From JAJZVS01 sp963708095 (lineage in GTDB: Bacteria > Pseudomonadota > Alphaproteobacteria > Acetobacterales > Acetobacteraceae): DNA of 64,000 bases. A model generated the notes under the pieces. The model worked only from the letters and a program-made list of their open reading frames with translations. It was not told the DNA's origin and did not search any database. Each line of letters begins with the position of its first letter. Positions within the stretch are counted from its first letter, which is position 1. Position numbers and translations under genes: made by a program. The DNA lies in the NCBI GenBank assembly GCA_963708095.1, contig OY970182.1:3720001-3784000 (forward strand). Direction: 5' to 3'. Positions 35,919 through 44,233 of this stretch are shown here, piece by piece.

Positions 35919-36938
35919 TCAGGCCGGATCCGGCCCAATGCGGACCAACAACTTGCCGAAATTGCGCCCGCCCAGGATGCCGGCCAGCGCGTCCGGCGCG
36001 TTCTCCAGTCCCACAACGATATCCTCGCGGTAGCGCAAGCTGCCCTCGCGCACCCAGGGACCGGCGAGCGCGCGCCACTCGGCAAAACGTTCCGGTTTAT
36101 CGGAGACGATCATGCCCTGGATCAGCACCCGCTTGCGGCTCACGAAGCCGAGGTTGGGGCCAGGCGGGAATTCGGCTTCGTTGTATTGCGAGACCATGCC
36201 GCACATCACCACCCGCGCGAACGGGTTGAGCAGGGCGAAGGCGGCTTCCTGCACCCGCCCGCCCACATTCTCGAAATAGACGTCGATGCCGTTGGGGCAG
36301 GCGGCGGCCAGCTCTGCGGTCAGGTCGAGCGCGCGGTGATCGACGCAATCGTCGAACTCCAGCTCCTGCTGCACGAACAGGCATTTGTCGGCGCCGCCGG
36401 CGATGCCCACCACCCGCGCGCCGGCGCGCCTGGCCAGTTGTCCGGCGACCGAGCCCACCGCGCCGGAAGCGGCGGAGATGACCACCGTCTCCCCCGCTTT
36501 CGGCCGGCCGATGTCGGTCATGCCGGAATAGGCGGTGGTGCCGGGCATGCCCAGCACGCCGAGATAGGTCGACGGCGGCGGACCGTCCCGATCGACCTTG
36601 GCCAGCCGGTCCGCCGGCGAGACGATGTGGCTCTGCCAACCGCGCGCGCCGACGGCGATGTCGCCGGGCGCGAAACGCGGATCGTTCGACGCAAGAACCT
36701 CACCCACCGTCTCCCCGGTCATCACGTCGCCCGGCTGCACCGAGGGGGCGTAGGACGGGCGGTCGGACAGCCGGCCGCGCATGTAGGGGTCGATCGAGAG
36801 GAAGATGGTGCGGGTCAGCACCTCCCCAGGGCCGGGCGAGGCGATCGCGTCGTGGCGCAGCTCGAAATCTTCCTGCCGCGGGGCGCCGCTCGGGCGGCGG
36901 CGGAGGATGACGGAAAGGCGGGACTGGCTTTGGCTCAC
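35919..36938 (-). CDS. NADP-dependent MDR oxidoreductase (leukotriene B4 dehydrogenase-like)
   Basis: A 339-residue medium-chain reductase without zinc ligands, reducing alkenals or enones with NADPH. The nucleotide-binding motif is SGAVGSVAGQLAR near residues 160-172. DIYFENVGG-like text (GIDVYFENVGGRVQ) and SIDPYMRGRLSD are typical of the curcumin/2-alkenal reductase subgroup. The GTG at 36938 has GGAG close upstream and gives the usual length. It ends 14 bases before the M20 gene begins. Confidence 0.9.
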   Translation of the reverse strand: MSQSQSRLSVILRRRPSGAPRQEDFELRHDAIASPGPGEVLTRTIFLSIDPYMRGRLSDRPSYAPSVQPGDVMTGETVGEVLASNDPRFAPGDIAVGARGWQSHIVSPADRLAKVDRDGPPPSTYLGVLGMPGTTAYSGMTDIGRPKAGETVVISAASGAVGSVAGQLARRAGARVVGIAGGADKCLFVQQELEFDDCVDHRALDLTAELAAACPNGIDVYFENVGGRVQEAAFALLNPFARVVMCGMVSQYNEAEFPPGPNLGFVSRKRVLIQGMIVSDKPERFAEWRALAGPWVREGSLRYREDIVVGLENAPDALAGILGGRNFGKLLVRIGPDPA

Positions 36939-37437
36939 ACGATGCTCCGCGACCCTTGGGTGGGGGGCGGGCGTGCCGGCGACGGCCGGGCGGCGCCCGT
37001 GGCCGGGATCAGATGGGAAATCCCGTGGACGCGCAAGCCCGGAGACGTTCGGCCGGTCGGTCAGCACGGCCAAGGGGGCGCTGCTCCGTGCCCTATGCTT
37101 CCGAAGGGTCGAGTCGCTGCGCGGCGTCTATTATGAGCTCGATCTCGCACCGACAAGGGTGCCGGAAAAGAAGATAACTATCGGCATCCGTAACGTAAAG
37201 CATCCGATACCGCGGCATGACGTCGGGCTGGAGATGATGACGTTCGCACCGCCTGGTTCGCTTCCCCCGAGTGTACCACATATCATATGCCATTATCATA
37301 TGCCATATGATTATCCTTTAGTAATCCGTTGTTCATCCAAACTATTCGTGAGCCACGACCTTCATTCTTACGCGCAGGGGGCGCAAATGGGTACGGGTAC
37401 ATGCAATAACAGTGACGTGGGCCCGGGGCGCCGCGTC
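36939..37437. other. divergent intergenic region with falling GC content
   Basis: About 500 bases separate the MDR gene from the PEP-CTERM gene. The right half is markedly AT-richer than the rest of the window. It holds a tandem 13-bp repeat (listed separately) and short open frames on both strands, none of which I recognise. No hairpin followed by T-run was seen. Confidence 0.5.
37281..37306 (+). promoter_or_regulatory. two perfect tandem 13-bp repeats upstream of the PEP-CTERM gene
   Basis: TATCATATGCCAT occurs at 37281-37293 and again immediately at 37294-37306, followed by ATGATTAT. The exact tandem arrangement, with a NdeI-like CATATG core, in an AT-rich pocket about 130 bases before the gene suggests a regulator site. 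The short inverted subrepeats CATATG add dyad symmetry. Confidence 0.5.
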
Positions 37438-38253
37438 ATGAAAGTCCGCGCGAAAATTCTTCCCGCCTTCCTTGTGGCGGCCGTAATCGGCACGGTTTCG
37501 TCGGCACCGGCGTGGGCGACGACATTTACCTTCAGCGATGAAGCCTATCTCGCGTCCAGCACGAGGCCGGCACAAACCATCCAACAGAACGCCGTAACCT
37601 ATTTCGGGACATCGAACGGCGTCGGCTCTGCGGGGATTTACCAGGGAACGAGCAATACGCTCGCGAATGGCGGCAGTGCTTCGACTTCGCTCCGGCGGGT
37701 CGGCAGTGGTCCTTCAGTCTCGGGAGAGTGGGTAACGAGCGGCAACTCTTTCACCAATCAATTCCTCGCTCTCTATGGTTGGGGCCAATCGTTGAACGTC
37801 GGCCAGTCCGTGAACACCGTCTTCAATCTGACAAATCCCTTCAATGGATCGAATCTCTATTTTCAATATCAGGTAGGTGGTGTTTCCACCGCATTCGATT
37901 TCACGAGCTTCGATCTTGCCATCCCGGGCTTGAATCATAGTCTCAGCTTCACGCTTGATGGGTTGGGGGCGACCGGCAACGTGCTCGACACCCAGGTGGA
38001 AATCGTAACGATCGGAAGCATCCCGAACGTCTTCAGTACTTTTACGCTGGACTGGTCGGGTGTCACCACAGTGGAAATCGTCTCCACGGCGAGGCTGCCG
38101 CTCAATTGGGGGTCCAACACGTTGGACATGCACAACGTGGTGATCAACGCCAATCCTGTTCCAGCGCCGGAGCCCTCCTCGTTCGCCCTGCTCGGTGTGG
38201 GTCTCGCCGCTCTGGGACGGCTTCGTCGCCGCCGCCGCTGCTGGTCCGACTGA
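37438..38253 (+). CDS. PEP-CTERM sorting-domain protein
   Basis: A 271-residue exported protein. A signal peptide covers about residues 1-27 (LPAFLVAAVIGTVSSAPAWA). The middle is Ser/Thr/Asn-rich with beta-type sequence. The C-terminus has the PEP-CTERM tag: PAPEPSSFALLGVGLAALG followed by RLRRRRR. Such proteins are processed by exosortase and are usually linked to extracellular polysaccharide; no exosortase is in this window. Codon use is less GC-rich than its neighbours, a sign of recent transfer or relaxed constraint. An upstream in-frame ATG at 37387 is possible, but the signal peptide fits ATG 37438. Confidence 0.85.
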   Translation: MKVRAKILPAFLVAAVIGTVSSAPAWATTFTFSDEAYLASSTRPAQTIQQNAVTYFGTSNGVGSAGIYQGTSNTLANGGSASTSLRRVGSGPSVSGEWVTSGNSFTNQFLALYGWGQSLNVGQSVNTVFNLTNPFNGSNLYFQYQVGGVSTAFDFTSFDLAIPGLNHSLSFTLDGLGATGNVLDTQVEIVTIGSIPNVFSTFTLDWSGVTTVEIVSTARLPLNWGSNTLDMHNVVINANPVPAPEPSSFALLGVGLAALGRLRRRRRCWSD

Positions 38254-38287
38254 CAGCAGGCGTAAACGGAACAGCGAAGCGCTTCTG

Positions 38288-38374
38288 CTACCGTCGCCGT
38301 GCCATCGGCAGGCCGGCGATGCCTGCCCCGTTGTAGCGCTGCACCCGGGCGCCGGGCGAATGGCGATCGGTATC
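38288..38374 (-). pseudogene. IS630-type transposase fragment
   Basis: On the minus strand 38374-38306 reads DTDRHSPGARVQRYNGAGIAGLP. This aligns with the helix-turn-helix end of IS630 transposases (GMDRQTLRDWVHRYNAEGLAGL). The frame ends at 38288. Only about 25 residues remain, so it is a relic between the PEP-CTERM gene and rne. A longer relic of the same region is at 52189-52410. Confidence 0.5.
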
Positions 38375-38460
38375 AGTTGCCACCGGCGGGGCCGACCCTT
38401 CGCAGGTGAAAGCGGTTCCGACCCCGATGCTGCACCGGGCCGCGGGGGGGGACTTTCTGT

Positions 38461-41400
38461 TTAGCCCGGGCGGCGCCACCATCCGCGTTTCTTTTCGGCC
38501 GGGGGTTCCGGTTCGGCGCCGATCACGATCGGCTTGATCGCCGGCTCCGGCTCCGGCGCAGCAACGGGCATCTCCGGGGTGTGGTCGATCGGTGGGGTGA
38601 CCGGCTCCAACGCGGGGATGGGCGGTGGTGGGGCCGTGCTTTCCGCCTGGGGTGTGGCTGCGGCTGCCGTCGCGTCCGCTTCGGGCTGCGACTCGGGTGC
38701 CGGCGGGGGGGGGATGGCTGCCTCCGGCGCGAGAGTTGCGATCGGCGTCGCCGCGGCGACGGCCGGAGACATCACGGTGGGGGGCGGGGTGCCGGCGCGC
38801 GCCTCGGCCTGTTCCAGCACGTCGAAGATGTCGAACATCTGCCCGCCGAACGGGTTGGCAGGGGTGGGGCCGGCATAGACCGGGGGCAGGTCGGGCTGCT
38901 CGGCGCCGGGAGCGGCGATGCTGGGCAGCGATTCGTCCTCGCGCCGGCGACGCCGGCCGCCGCGCCGGCCGCGGCGGCGAGCGGGTGTGTCGGCATCCTC
39001 TGCGGCGGGGGGCTCGGCATGTTCCGGCACGCCTTCGATATGCGCGTCTGCCGCTTCCGCCTCCGGCGCCGCGGCGACGGGGGCGCTGGCGGCGGCTTCC
39101 GCCGTCACGGTCCGCTCTGCCGGCTCCGGCGCGGAGTCTGGACCGCCCTCGAGGGCTTCTTCCGATGCGCCCGCGGCGGAGCCTTCCTCGCGTCGGCCAC
39201 CCCGACGGCGACGGCGGCGACGGCGGCGACGACGTTCCTCGTCCTCGGCGGACCCTTCCGCGGCGGCGGCGGCGGGACGCTCCTCCGCCGGCCTGGCCGC
39301 CACGGCGGCGCTTTCCTCGCCCTCCTCCGGCTCTTCCGCCTCGGGCTCGGGTCCAGGGGGGGGCGCCAGCCCGGAACTCGGCGACGGCATCGCGGCCGGC
39401 GCCCGGGCGGTCTCCTGCGTGATGGTGGTCCCTGCCTCGGGTGCCGTGTAGGGGCGCTGCTTCTCGATGCGGATCTGCGGCGGGATCAGGCTGTCGTCGC
39501 CGGCAAACACCACGCGCAGCCCGTGGCGGGCTTCGATCTCGCTCAGCCGGTCGCGCTTGTGGTTGAGGATGTAGAGCACGATCGGCATCGCCGCGTGCAC
39601 CAGCACCTCGCCGGCGCGCCGCTTGGCACCTTCCTCCTCGATCGCGCGCAGCACGTGGATCGCGGCACTTTCGGTCGAGCGCACATGCCCGGTGCCGCCG
39701 CAATGCGCGCACACCACGAGCGAGGTTTCGGCGAGCGACGGGCGCAGCCGCTGGCGGCTCATTTCCAGCAGCCCGAAATGGCTGATGCGGCCGAGCTGGA
39801 TGCGCGCGCGATCGGCTTTCAGCGCGTCCTTCAGCCGCTTTTCCACCAGGCCGTTGTTGCGGCGGCTCTCCATGTCGATGAAGTCGATCACGATCAGCCC
39901 GGCAAGGTCGCGCAGGCGCAACTGGCGCGCCACTTCCTCGGCGGCCTCCAGGTTGGTGCGCAGCGCGGTTTCCTCGATCCCCCGCTCGCGCGTCGAACGA
40001 CCCGAGTTCACGTCGATTGCGACCAGCGCCTCGGCCTGGTTGATGACCAGGTAGCCGCCGGAACGAAGCTGTACGTTCGGGCTCAGCATCGCGTCGAGCT
40101 GGGCATCGACCTGGTGGCGCGCGAACAGCGGCTGGCCGGCGGTGCCGGGGGGCGCGGCGGGGTCGTGCCAGAGCTGCACCTTCTTGGCGTGGCTCGGCAT
40201 CAGCATGCGCATGAAGTCGCGCGCGGCGTGCCAGGCGTCTTCCCCGTCCACCGCGATCTCGTCGATGTCGCGCGAATAGACGTCGCGGATGGCGCGCTTG
40301 ATGAGGCTCGCTTCCTCGTAGATCAGCGCCGGGGCGACGGATTTCAGCGTCTGCTCGCGGATGTCGTCCCACAGGCGCAGCAGGTACTCGGCGTCGCGCT
40401 TGATCTCGGGCTTCGGGCGGTTGGCGCCGGCGGTGCGGACGATGAGGCCCATGCCGTCGGGCAGGTCGAGCTCGGTCATCACCTCCTTCAGGCGGCGACG
40501 ATCGGCGGGCGCGGTGATCTTGCGCGAGATGCCGCCGCCGCGCGGGGAGTTGGGCATCAGCACGCAGTACCGGCCGGCGAGCGAGATGTAGGTGGTCAGC
40601 GCCGCGCCCTTGGTGCCGCGCTCCTCTTTCTCCACCTGCACCAGCAGGATCTGCCGGCGGTGGATGACTTCCTGGATCTTGTAGCTGCGCAGCATGCGCG
40701 AGGGGATGCGGCGCGGGCGCGGCTCGTCGGTGGTGTCGTTCTCGCCGCCGAGCATTTCGGGCGGCGGCTCCTCGGGGATCTGGTCGTCTTCGGCGTCGGT
40801 GTCTTCCGTCACGGCCTCGCCGTTGCGGCGATCAACGCGGATCGCCAGCGCCTGGGCGCGCGGGCCGGCCGCGGGGTCGTCTTCCGTCGTCGCGCCGTCT
40901 GCCTCGGCGACCGGACCGCCAGGGAGTTGCGGCGGGGCGCCGGTCGGGACCTCGGCGGGGGTGCCTGCGGGAGCTTCCGCCGGCGTTCCGGCGGGCGCCT
41001 CGGTCGGGGGCTGCGCCGGGGTCTCCGCCGGGGTTCCCGCCGGAGCCTCTGCCGGGCCGTGGGCCGGCGCTTCCGGACCGGTCGGGGCGATCGGGTTCCC
41101 CGGGGACGGGTTGGCGGGAGAGGGGTCCGCCGGTTCGGGAACCACCGGCGCGGGATTCGCCGGCGGGGGATCCATCAGGGCCGGGCTCGTCGGGACTTCG
41201 GGTGACGCTCCCTCCGCCTGTTGCGCGACCGGCGCGGCCGCCATCGGCGGAGCAAGTTCGGTCAGCAGGACGGCGGCTGTCTCGTTCGCTTCGGGCGCGT
41301 GGGCGCCTGCCTCGTGCTGCGGGGCGGCGTCCGCCGAGTCGGCCGGCTCGCTCCACGCGCCGGCGGGGGCGGCGTCTTCCTCGGCCGGGGCGTGGGCGCG

Positions 41401-41742
41401 TGAACCGGGCCCCCGTTCGGCGGCGCGGTCGTCTTCCTCCTGCTCGCGACGGGCTTCCTCGGCTTCCATCGCCAGCAGGCGCTGCCGGTCGGCGACCGGG
41501 ATCTGGTAGTAGTCGGGGTGGATCTCGTCGAAGGAGAGGAACCCGTGCCGGTTGCCGCCGTATTCGACGAAGGCGGCCTGCAGGGACGGTTCGACCCGGA
41601 CGATCTTGGCGAGGTAGATGTTGCCTTTGATCTGGCGCTTGGTGGATGTCTCGACGTCGAAATCTTCGAGACGGTTACCGTCCAGCACCACCACGCGGGT
41701 TTCTTCCGCGTGGGTGGCGTCGATGAGCATACGCTTGGTCAT
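38461..41742 (-). CDS. rne: ribonuclease E/G family protein (RNase E)
   Basis: A 1093-residue endoribonuclease of RNA processing and decay. The start MTKRMLIDATHAEETRVVVLDGNRLEDFD and the S1-like block GNIYLAKIVRVEPSLQAAFVEYGGNRHGFL are diagnostic. The S1 domain is interrupted by an insertion of about 250 residues, with Pro/Ala repeats (EAPAGTPA units near 230-271), as in many alphaproteobacteria. The catalytic region has VIDFIDMESRRNN, and the Zn-link CAHCGGTGH is near 677-687. The C-terminal third is disordered, with an arginine-rich RNA-binding stretch and Pro/Ala-rich scaffold. It probably autoregulates; the 5' region upstream is long. Confidence 0.94.
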   Translation of the reverse strand: MTKRMLIDATHAEETRVVVLDGNRLEDFDVETSTKRQIKGNIYLAKIVRVEPSLQAAFVEYGGNRHGFLSFDEIHPDYYQIPVADRQRLLAMEAEEARREQEEDDRAAERGPGSRAHAPAEEDAAPAGAWSEPADSADAAPQHEAGAHAPEANETAAVLLTELAPPMAAAPVAQQAEGASPEVPTSPALMDPPPANPAPVVPEPADPSPANPSPGNPIAPTGPEAPAHGPAEAPAGTPAETPAQPPTEAPAGTPAEAPAGTPAEVPTGAPPQLPGGPVAEADGATTEDDPAAGPRAQALAIRVDRRNGEAVTEDTDAEDDQIPEEPPPEMLGGENDTTDEPRPRRIPSRMLRSYKIQEVIHRRQILLVQVEKEERGTKGAALTTYISLAGRYCVLMPNSPRGGGISRKITAPADRRRLKEVMTELDLPDGMGLIVRTAGANRPKPEIKRDAEYLLRLWDDIREQTLKSVAPALIYEEASLIKRAIRDVYSRDIDEIAVDGEDAWHAARDFMRMLMPSHAKKVQLWHDPAAPPGTAGQPLFARHQVDAQLDAMLSPNVQLRSGGYLVINQAEALVAIDVNSGRSTRERGIEETALRTNLEAAEEVARQLRLRDLAGLIVIDFIDMESRRNNGLVEKRLKDALKADRARIQLGRISHFGLLEMSRQRLRPSLAETSLVVCAHCGGTGHVRSTESAAIHVLRAIEEEGAKRRAGEVLVHAAMPIVLYILNHKRDRLSEIEARHGLRVVFAGDDSLIPPQIRIEKQRPYTAPEAGTTITQETARAPAAMPSPSSGLAPPPGPEPEAEEPEEGEESAAVAARPAEERPAAAAAEGSAEDEERRRRRRRRRRRGGRREEGSAAGASEEALEGGPDSAPEPAERTVTAEAAASAPVAAAPEAEAADAHIEGVPEHAEPPAAEDADTPARRRGRRGGRRRRREDESLPSIAAPGAEQPDLPPVYAGPTPANPFGGQMFDIFDVLEQAEARAGTPPPTVMSPAVAAATPIATLAPEAAIPPPPAPESQPEADATAAAATPQAESTAPPPPIPALEPVTPPIDHTPEMPVAAPEPEPAIKPIVIGAEPEPPAEKKRGWWRRPG

Positions 41743-42268
41743 CTAGTCGGAAACTCCGATGGCGCGCCCGGCAGGACGACGCTGGCCCGGTGGGGGCGGG
41801 CGCCGGCGGGCGACGGAACAGGGTGACAGGGGCGAACAGGACCCGAAGCCGCGCCCGCGCCGGAATGCGACGGACGGGACGGCGAAGCTGGCAACGCGGC
41901 AGGCCATACGGCGCAACGGGAAAGAAGGCCCCCGAGTTGGTCGCTGCGGACGGGCTGGCGCGCATGGGTCCTCGGGATTGGAGGCCGAGGTTCCGAGCGG
42001 AACGCGGCCGTGACGAGACGGAACGGTGCCTGCGGCCCGGTATGGGCCGCCCCGGCGCGCGAGCGATGCGCGGCGCGGGCGATGACACGGCGTGGCGGCG
42101 GGGCCGGAACCCCTTTCCGGACCATGGCGGGCGCTGGCGTTGCTATGCCGCGCTCAACCCTGGGTTGCCGTCGCCTGCGAAGGCCGCGGCAGACCGCGCC
42201 CCCGGTCGCGTCACCGGAGCGGACAGAACCATGGAGCAAACCGCGCCGTGCCGCAAGGCCGCGGCGCG
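41743..42268. other. rne upstream region, no recognised gene
   Basis: Over 500 bases between the rne start and the long palindrome carry open frames on both strands, as expected from GC richness, but none has a recognisable motif or a good ribosome binding site. A long rne 5' leader that serves autoregulation is possible in principle. I see no conserved RNA structure. Confidence 0.4.
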
Positions 42269-42459
42269 GCAGGGCGATCGCATTTGGCAGGAACGCACCG
42301 GCCGCCATGCCAACACCCCCTCTCCCGCTTGCGGGAGAGGGCTGGGGTGAGGGTGTGGGGGGAGGACGGAAGCACCCTCACCCCGACCCTCTCCCGCAAG
42401 CGGGAGAGGGGGCGGTTGCGTGGCGGCCGGTGCGTTCCTGCCAAATGCGATCGCCCTGC
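42269..42459. repeat. 191-bp near-perfect palindrome with nested GGGAGAGG hairpins
   Basis: The outer 39-bp arms, 42269-42307 and 42421-42459, are exact reverse complements. Inside, CCCTCTCCCGC-TT-GCGGGAGAGGG (about 42319-42342) and CCCTCTCCCGC-AA-GCGGGAGAGGG (about 42387-42410) are themselves hairpins and complement each other, together with GGGGTGAGGGTG/CACCCTCACCCC. The whole can form one long cruciform. The inner motif recurs at 24394-24417 and 49278-49395. It resembles a BIME/REP composite or a MITE; it lies between the divergent rne and amidotransferase genes. Confidence 0.85.
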
Positions 42460-42527
42460 GCGGCGGGGCCGTCGGGCCTTGCGCACGCCGCTTTGATTCC
42501 CGATCTTTCAGGCGCAACATGCCGCAC

Positions 42528-42547
42528 TGCGTCATGATGCTGACGCA
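42528..42547. promoter_or_regulatory. operator-like dyad TGCGTCA-N6-TGACGCA
   Basis: TGCGTCA at 42528-42534 and TGACGCA at 42541-42547 form a perfect 7-bp inverted repeat with a 6-base spacer. It lies 112 bases before the amidotransferase start. The size and symmetry fit a dimeric regulator site. No regulator is adjacent. Confidence 0.4.
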
Positions 42548-42659
42548 AATCCCGGCCACTCCTGCCGGGAGGCGCGTCGGTTGGTGAGCGGAATCAATGC
42601 CCGGCGGGCCAGCGACATCAGGCCCGGTGGGGGTCAGGACGAGCGGGATCGGGGATACG

Positions 42660-43424
42660 GTGAAACCCCTTATCGGCATCAGTTGCTGCACCAAGCAATT
42701 CGGCATCTTCGGCATGCCGAACCACGGTGCCTCCGACACCTACGTCCGCGCCACCGACCAGGTGGTCCATGGGGTCCCGGTGCTGATCCCGGCCAGTGGC
42801 GCCGGCGCGGACACCGAAACCCTGCTCGACCGGCTCGACGGCATCATTCTCACCGGCAGCCGGTCGAACGTGCAGCCCAGCCTCTACGGCGGCCCGCCAC
42901 ATCCCGAAGGCACGCCCGAGGACCCCGCCCGCGATGCCGCCACCCTGCCGCTGATCCGCGCCGCGGTCGCACGCGGTCTGCCGGTGCTGGCCATCTGCCG
43001 CGGCTTCCAGGAACTGAACGTGGCGCTCGGTGGCAGCCTGCACCAGCGCCTGCAAGATCTGCCCGGCCGGTTCGACCACTCCACGCCCATGCAGCCCAAT
43101 TCCAAGGTCCGCACCGGCAAGGCGCACGCCATCCGCGTGGTGCCGGGAAGCTGGCTGCATCGGCTGGCCGGCGCCACGGAAATCGCCGTGAACTCCCTGC
43201 ACAACCAAGGCATCGACCGTCTCGCCCCACGCCTGATCGCGGAAGGCACCGCCCCCGACGGAACGATCGAGGCCGTGCGGGTTGCCGATGCCCCCGGTTT
43301 CGCCGTCGGCGTCCAATGGCACCCCGAATACGACTTCCAGGCTGACGCCTTGTCCCGCCGCATCTTCGAAGCCTTTGCCGACGCGGTGCGTGGTCGGGTC
43401 GGGCTGGCCGCGGCGGCGGACTGA
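42660..43424 (+). CDS. gamma-glutamyl-gamma-aminobutyrate hydrolase family protein (PuuD-like)
   Basis: A 254-residue class I glutamine-amidotransferase-like hydrolase. The nucleophile is C113 in PVLAICRGFQELNVALGG and the catalytic His-Glu pair is in VQWHPEYD. The segments GIILTGSRSNVQPSLYGG and LHQRLQDL match PuuD-like enzymes, which release GABA in putrescine breakdown. GTG 42660 follows GGGATCGGGGA and starts at the conserved KPLIGISCC; ATG 42597 is an alternative. No other puu genes are adjacent, so the exact substrate is uncertain. Confidence 0.88.
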   Translation: MKPLIGISCCTKQFGIFGMPNHGASDTYVRATDQVVHGVPVLIPASGAGADTETLLDRLDGIILTGSRSNVQPSLYGGPPHPEGTPEDPARDAATLPLIRAAVARGLPVLAICRGFQELNVALGGSLHQRLQDLPGRFDHSTPMQPNSKVRTGKAHAIRVVPGSWLHRLAGATEIAVNSLHNQGIDRLAPRLIAEGTAPDGTIEAVRVADAPGFAVGVQWHPEYDFQADALSRRIFEAFADAVRGRVGLAAAAD

Positions 43425-43537
43425 TCCGAGGCCGGTCGACTCCGGCCCCCTTCCGACGGCCCGGCTGGTTCGCGCCGGCACGACCGATGCTCGCAACGCG
43501 CGCCGGGTCCACCGGCGCCAGAGGAGGAGACCCGCCC

Positions 43538-43945
43538 ATGTCCACCGCCACCAAAACCGGCCCAGCAGTCGCGGTGGCCTCTGCCGCCAACCCGGTGCTG
43601 GTGCCCGGGCGGCGCGCGTTCTTCACCTATCGCGACCTCGGCGTGACCAAGGGCAGCCAGGGCCGCATCCGGGCCCAGGTCACCACGGCCCGGGACGGCA
43701 TGACCCAGCCGACCGGGTGGCACGTGCATCTCTGCGAGGGCCAGTTCGTCTATATGCTCAGCGGCTGGGTGGACCTCGAATTCGCCGACCGTACGGTGCG
43801 GCTGGAGGCCGGTGATTCGGTGTTCATCCCCGGCGGCACGCCGCACAATGAAATCGGCGCTTCGGCCAGCTTCGAGCTGCTGGAAATCTCGGTCCCGGCG
43901 GAGATGGGCACGAAACCCTGCGACCCGCCGCCCGGGCGCGTCTGA
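43538..43945 (+). CDS. cupin-domain protein
   Basis: A 135-residue single-domain cupin. The first cupin motif is TGWHVHLCEGQFVYMLSGWVDLEF and the second GDSVFIPGGTPHNEIGA. Metal-ligand candidates are the two His and Glu of the first motif and the His of the second. A strong GAGGAGGAGA precedes ATG 43538. It follows the amidotransferase on the same strand after 113 bases, which permits but does not prove co-transcription. The function (isomerase, dioxygenase or binding protein) cannot be told. Confidence 0.85.
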   Translation: MSTATKTGPAVAVASAANPVLVPGRRAFFTYRDLGVTKGSQGRIRAQVTTARDGMTQPTGWHVHLCEGQFVYMLSGWVDLEFADRTVRLEAGDSVFIPGGTPHNEIGASASFELLEISVPAEMGTKPCDPPPGRV

Positions 43946-44050
43946 GAGGCGGGCAGGCGCGCCGCTCGCACGAACCGGCATCTCCGCGGGCTTCGGCATC
44001 CCGATCCACCCCGAGATTCCATGGCGGCCGGCCGCCTGGTGCGGGGAGCA

Positions 44051-44119
44051 GGGCAATCGCTTGAACCAAAAGATCGGCGGGGGAGGTGAAGCGCGGGCGG
44101 CCGTTCGAGCGATTGCCCC
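44051..44119. repeat. inverted repeat with GGGCAATCGC edge
   Basis: GGGCAATCGCTTGAAC (44051-44066) pairs with 44103-44118 (GTTCGAGCGATTGCCC) with a single mismatch, spaced by 36 bases. It lies between the cupin gene and dapD. The edge motif is shared with elements at 15997-16046 and 24240-24443. Confidence 0.7.
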
Positions 44120-44233
44120 GGTGCACGCCGCGCCCGCGTTGACAGCCCGCAGGGCGCTCTTCATGGTCCGGCCGCCATCGGTTCCCGGCCCTGAACGGGT
44201 CGGCGGAATCCAAGCTCTGCCGAGGAACGACGC

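Noticed and set aside
37093..37299. 68-codon minus-strand frame in the PEP-CTERM upstream region
   Set aside because: Lies over the AT-rich repeat region, lacks a ribosome binding site and shows no family pattern.
38581..41205. 874-codon plus-strand open frame
   Set aside because: Antisense to rne, whose catalytic and Zn-link motifs are unambiguous.
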